Shown in pieces: positions 63,248-64,000 of a stretch of DNA of 64,000 bases. Position 1 is the first letter of the stretch. Each line of letters starts with the position of its first letter. A model generated the notes under the pieces. The model saw nothing but the letters and a program-made list of their open reading frames with translations, was not told the origin of the DNA and ran no database searches. The position numbers and the translations under genes are program-made. The stretch comes from Halobacillus salinus (GTDB lineage: Bacteria > Bacillota > Bacilli > Bacillales > Halobacillaceae). The DNA lies in NCBI RefSeq assembly GCF_004684905.1, contig NZ_SRJC01000004.1:176543-240542 (forward strand). Reading direction: 5' to 3'.

Positions 63248-63323
63248 TGGTGCCGGCCAGAGGACTTGAACCCCCAACCTACTGATTACAAATCAGTTGC
63301 TCTACCAGTTGAGCTAGGCCGGC
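63248..63323 (-). tRNA. tRNA-Thr(TGT)
   Basis: Cloverleaf with anticodon TGT and encoded CCA. Confidence 0.95.
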
Positions 63324-63329
63324 TTGAAA

Positions 63330-63405
63330 TGGTGGAGGATGCAGGGCTCGAACCTGCGACCCCCTGCTTGTAAGGCAGGTGCTCTCCCAGCTGAGCTAAT
63401 CCTCC
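63330..63405 (-). tRNA. tRNA-Val(TAC)
   Basis: Cloverleaf with anticodon TAC and encoded CCA. Confidence 0.95.
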
Positions 63406-63411
63406 ACTAAG

Positions 63412-63486
63412 TGGTGACCCGTACGGGATTCGAACCCGTGTTACCGCCGTGAAAGGGCGGTGTCTTAACCACTTGACCAACGGGCC
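63412..63486 (-). tRNA. tRNA-Glu(TTC)
   Basis: Cloverleaf with anticodon TTC and encoded CCA. Confidence 0.95.
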
Positions 63487-63508
63487 AAAAACGTGTAACT
63501 TTCTTCAG

Positions 63509-63580
<72 letters not shown>

Positions 63581-63583
63581 AAG

Positions 63584-63658
63584 TGGCTCCAACGGTAGGA
63601 TTCGAACCTACGACCGATCGGTTAACAGCCGATTGCTCTACCACTGAGCTACGTTGGA
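63584..63658 (-). tRNA. tRNA-Asn(GTT)
   Basis: Cloverleaf with anticodon GTT and encoded CCA. First tRNA after the 5S gene. Confidence 0.95.
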
Positions 63659-63698
63659 ATAGTGTTTACACAACAATACAATTTAATAAGGAAGAATG

Positions 63699-63812
63699 AC
63701 GTGGCGGCGTCCTACTCTCACGGGGGTAAACCCGACTACCATCGGCGCTGAAGAGCTTAACTGCTGTGTTCGGCATGGGAACAGGTGTGACCTCTTCGCC
63801 TTCACCACCACA
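63699..63812 (-). rRNA. 5S ribosomal RNA
   Basis: The minus strand carries the 5S conserved core (CCCATGCCGAACACAGCAG, GTTAAGCTCTTCAGCGCCGA, GAGAGTAGGACG). Ends are set by the closing helix and are accurate to a few bases. Confidence 0.97.
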
Positions 63813-63890
63813 TCATTATAAGGTTTTTAGTAAACCTTCAAAACTGGATAAGAGTTTCATCAAACTTGTAAACCAACGTCTTTTCAGATA

Positions 63891-64000
63891 GATAAGTCTT
63901 CGATCCATTAGTATCTGTCAGCTCCACGTGTCACCACGCTTCCACCTCAGACCTATCAACCTCATCGTCTCTGAGGGATCTTAATTACTCTAGGTAATGG
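63891..64000 (-). rRNA. 23S ribosomal RNA, 3' end only
   Basis: The minus strand here matches the 3' terminal segment of Bacillus 23S rRNA (CACGTGGAGCTGACAGATAC and CTAATGGATCGAAGACTTAT). The gene continues beyond the right edge. Order 23S-5S-tRNAs is the usual Bacillus arrangement. Confidence 0.95.

Noticed and set aside
63286..63480. Open frame of 64 codons in the tRNA cluster
   Set aside because: It covers tRNA-Thr, tRNA-Val and tRNA-Glu genes; not protein-coding.

Overview
The window comes from a spore-forming, low-to-moderate GC Bacillaceae chromosome, most likely a halophilic or halotolerant relative of Halobacillus, Pontibacillus or Virgibacillus. Supporting evidence is the SigW/RsiW-CdaA-CdaR-GlmM-GlmS block, a glmS ribozyme, Spo0E-type, GerP-type and CotP-type spore proteins, and an AblB-type beta-lysine acetyltransferase, an enzyme of osmolyte synthesis in salt-adapted bacilli. 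The genus is inferred; no alignment was run. No phage, insertion sequence or CRISPR array was seen.

Region by region. 1-4.5 kb: end of a YitJ-type gene overlapping metH (methionine synthesis). 4.5-6.3 kb: small spore genes (GerPC-like, three GerPA/GerPF-like proteins, a CotP-like small heat-shock protein). 6.3-9 kb: a Fur-boxed ferredoxin-NADP reductase homologue and a PadR-chrA chromate unit. 9-14.1 kb: a GAF-PAS-GGDEF-EAL protein, a ThDP enzyme and a PCYCGC lipoprotein. 14.2-18 kb: a GntR-ABC transporter-ECF sigma operon. 18.2-26.8 kb: amino-acid symporter, LysM/SleB-type hydrolase, CDP-alcohol transferase, UvsE, aldo/keto reductase, RibF paralogue, small alarmone hydrolase and an atypical MurE-like ligase. 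27-30.7 kb: cadmium/zinc ATPase with its CzrA-like repressor, then a DJ-1/Hsp31-like protein. 30.9-40.8 kb: VOC protein, a 21-bp coding-phase tandem repeat, oxidoreductases, an MFS pump with divergent regulator, a carbonic-anhydrase-like protein, AblB, a palindromic repeat element, a GNAT/MBL pair and a tyrosine-rich protein. 40.9-50.6 kb: Rex-boxed cydDC, a five-gene housecleaning-like operon, an S41 peptidase, a methyltransferase broken by a 25-bp tandem duplication and a DUF4003 protein. 50.7-54.1 kb: arsRBC, a phospholipase-A2-like protein and a PadR/DUF1048 pair. 54.2-62.4 kb: cell-envelope block glmS, glmM, cdaR, cdaA, rsiW, sigW, then a Spo0E-like gene and rocF. 62.5-64 kb: ten tRNA genes, 5S rRNA and the 3' end of 23S rRNA, all on the minus strand.

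The common theme is envelope and stress homeostasis. SigW and c-di-AMP control sit beside amino-sugar synthesis, and glmS is ribozyme-regulated. Three metal or oxyanion resistance loci (chromate, cadmium/zinc, arsenate) each carry a local repressor, and palindromic operators are visible at all three. The best candidates for undescribed biology are the heptad-coding 21-bp repeat near 31.4 kb, the duplication-inactivated (possibly reversible) methyltransferase at 49.2 kb, the MurE-like ligase with an altered specificity motif, the mixed GerP/CotP spore cluster, and the Fur-boxed reductase whose NADP motif is degenerate.
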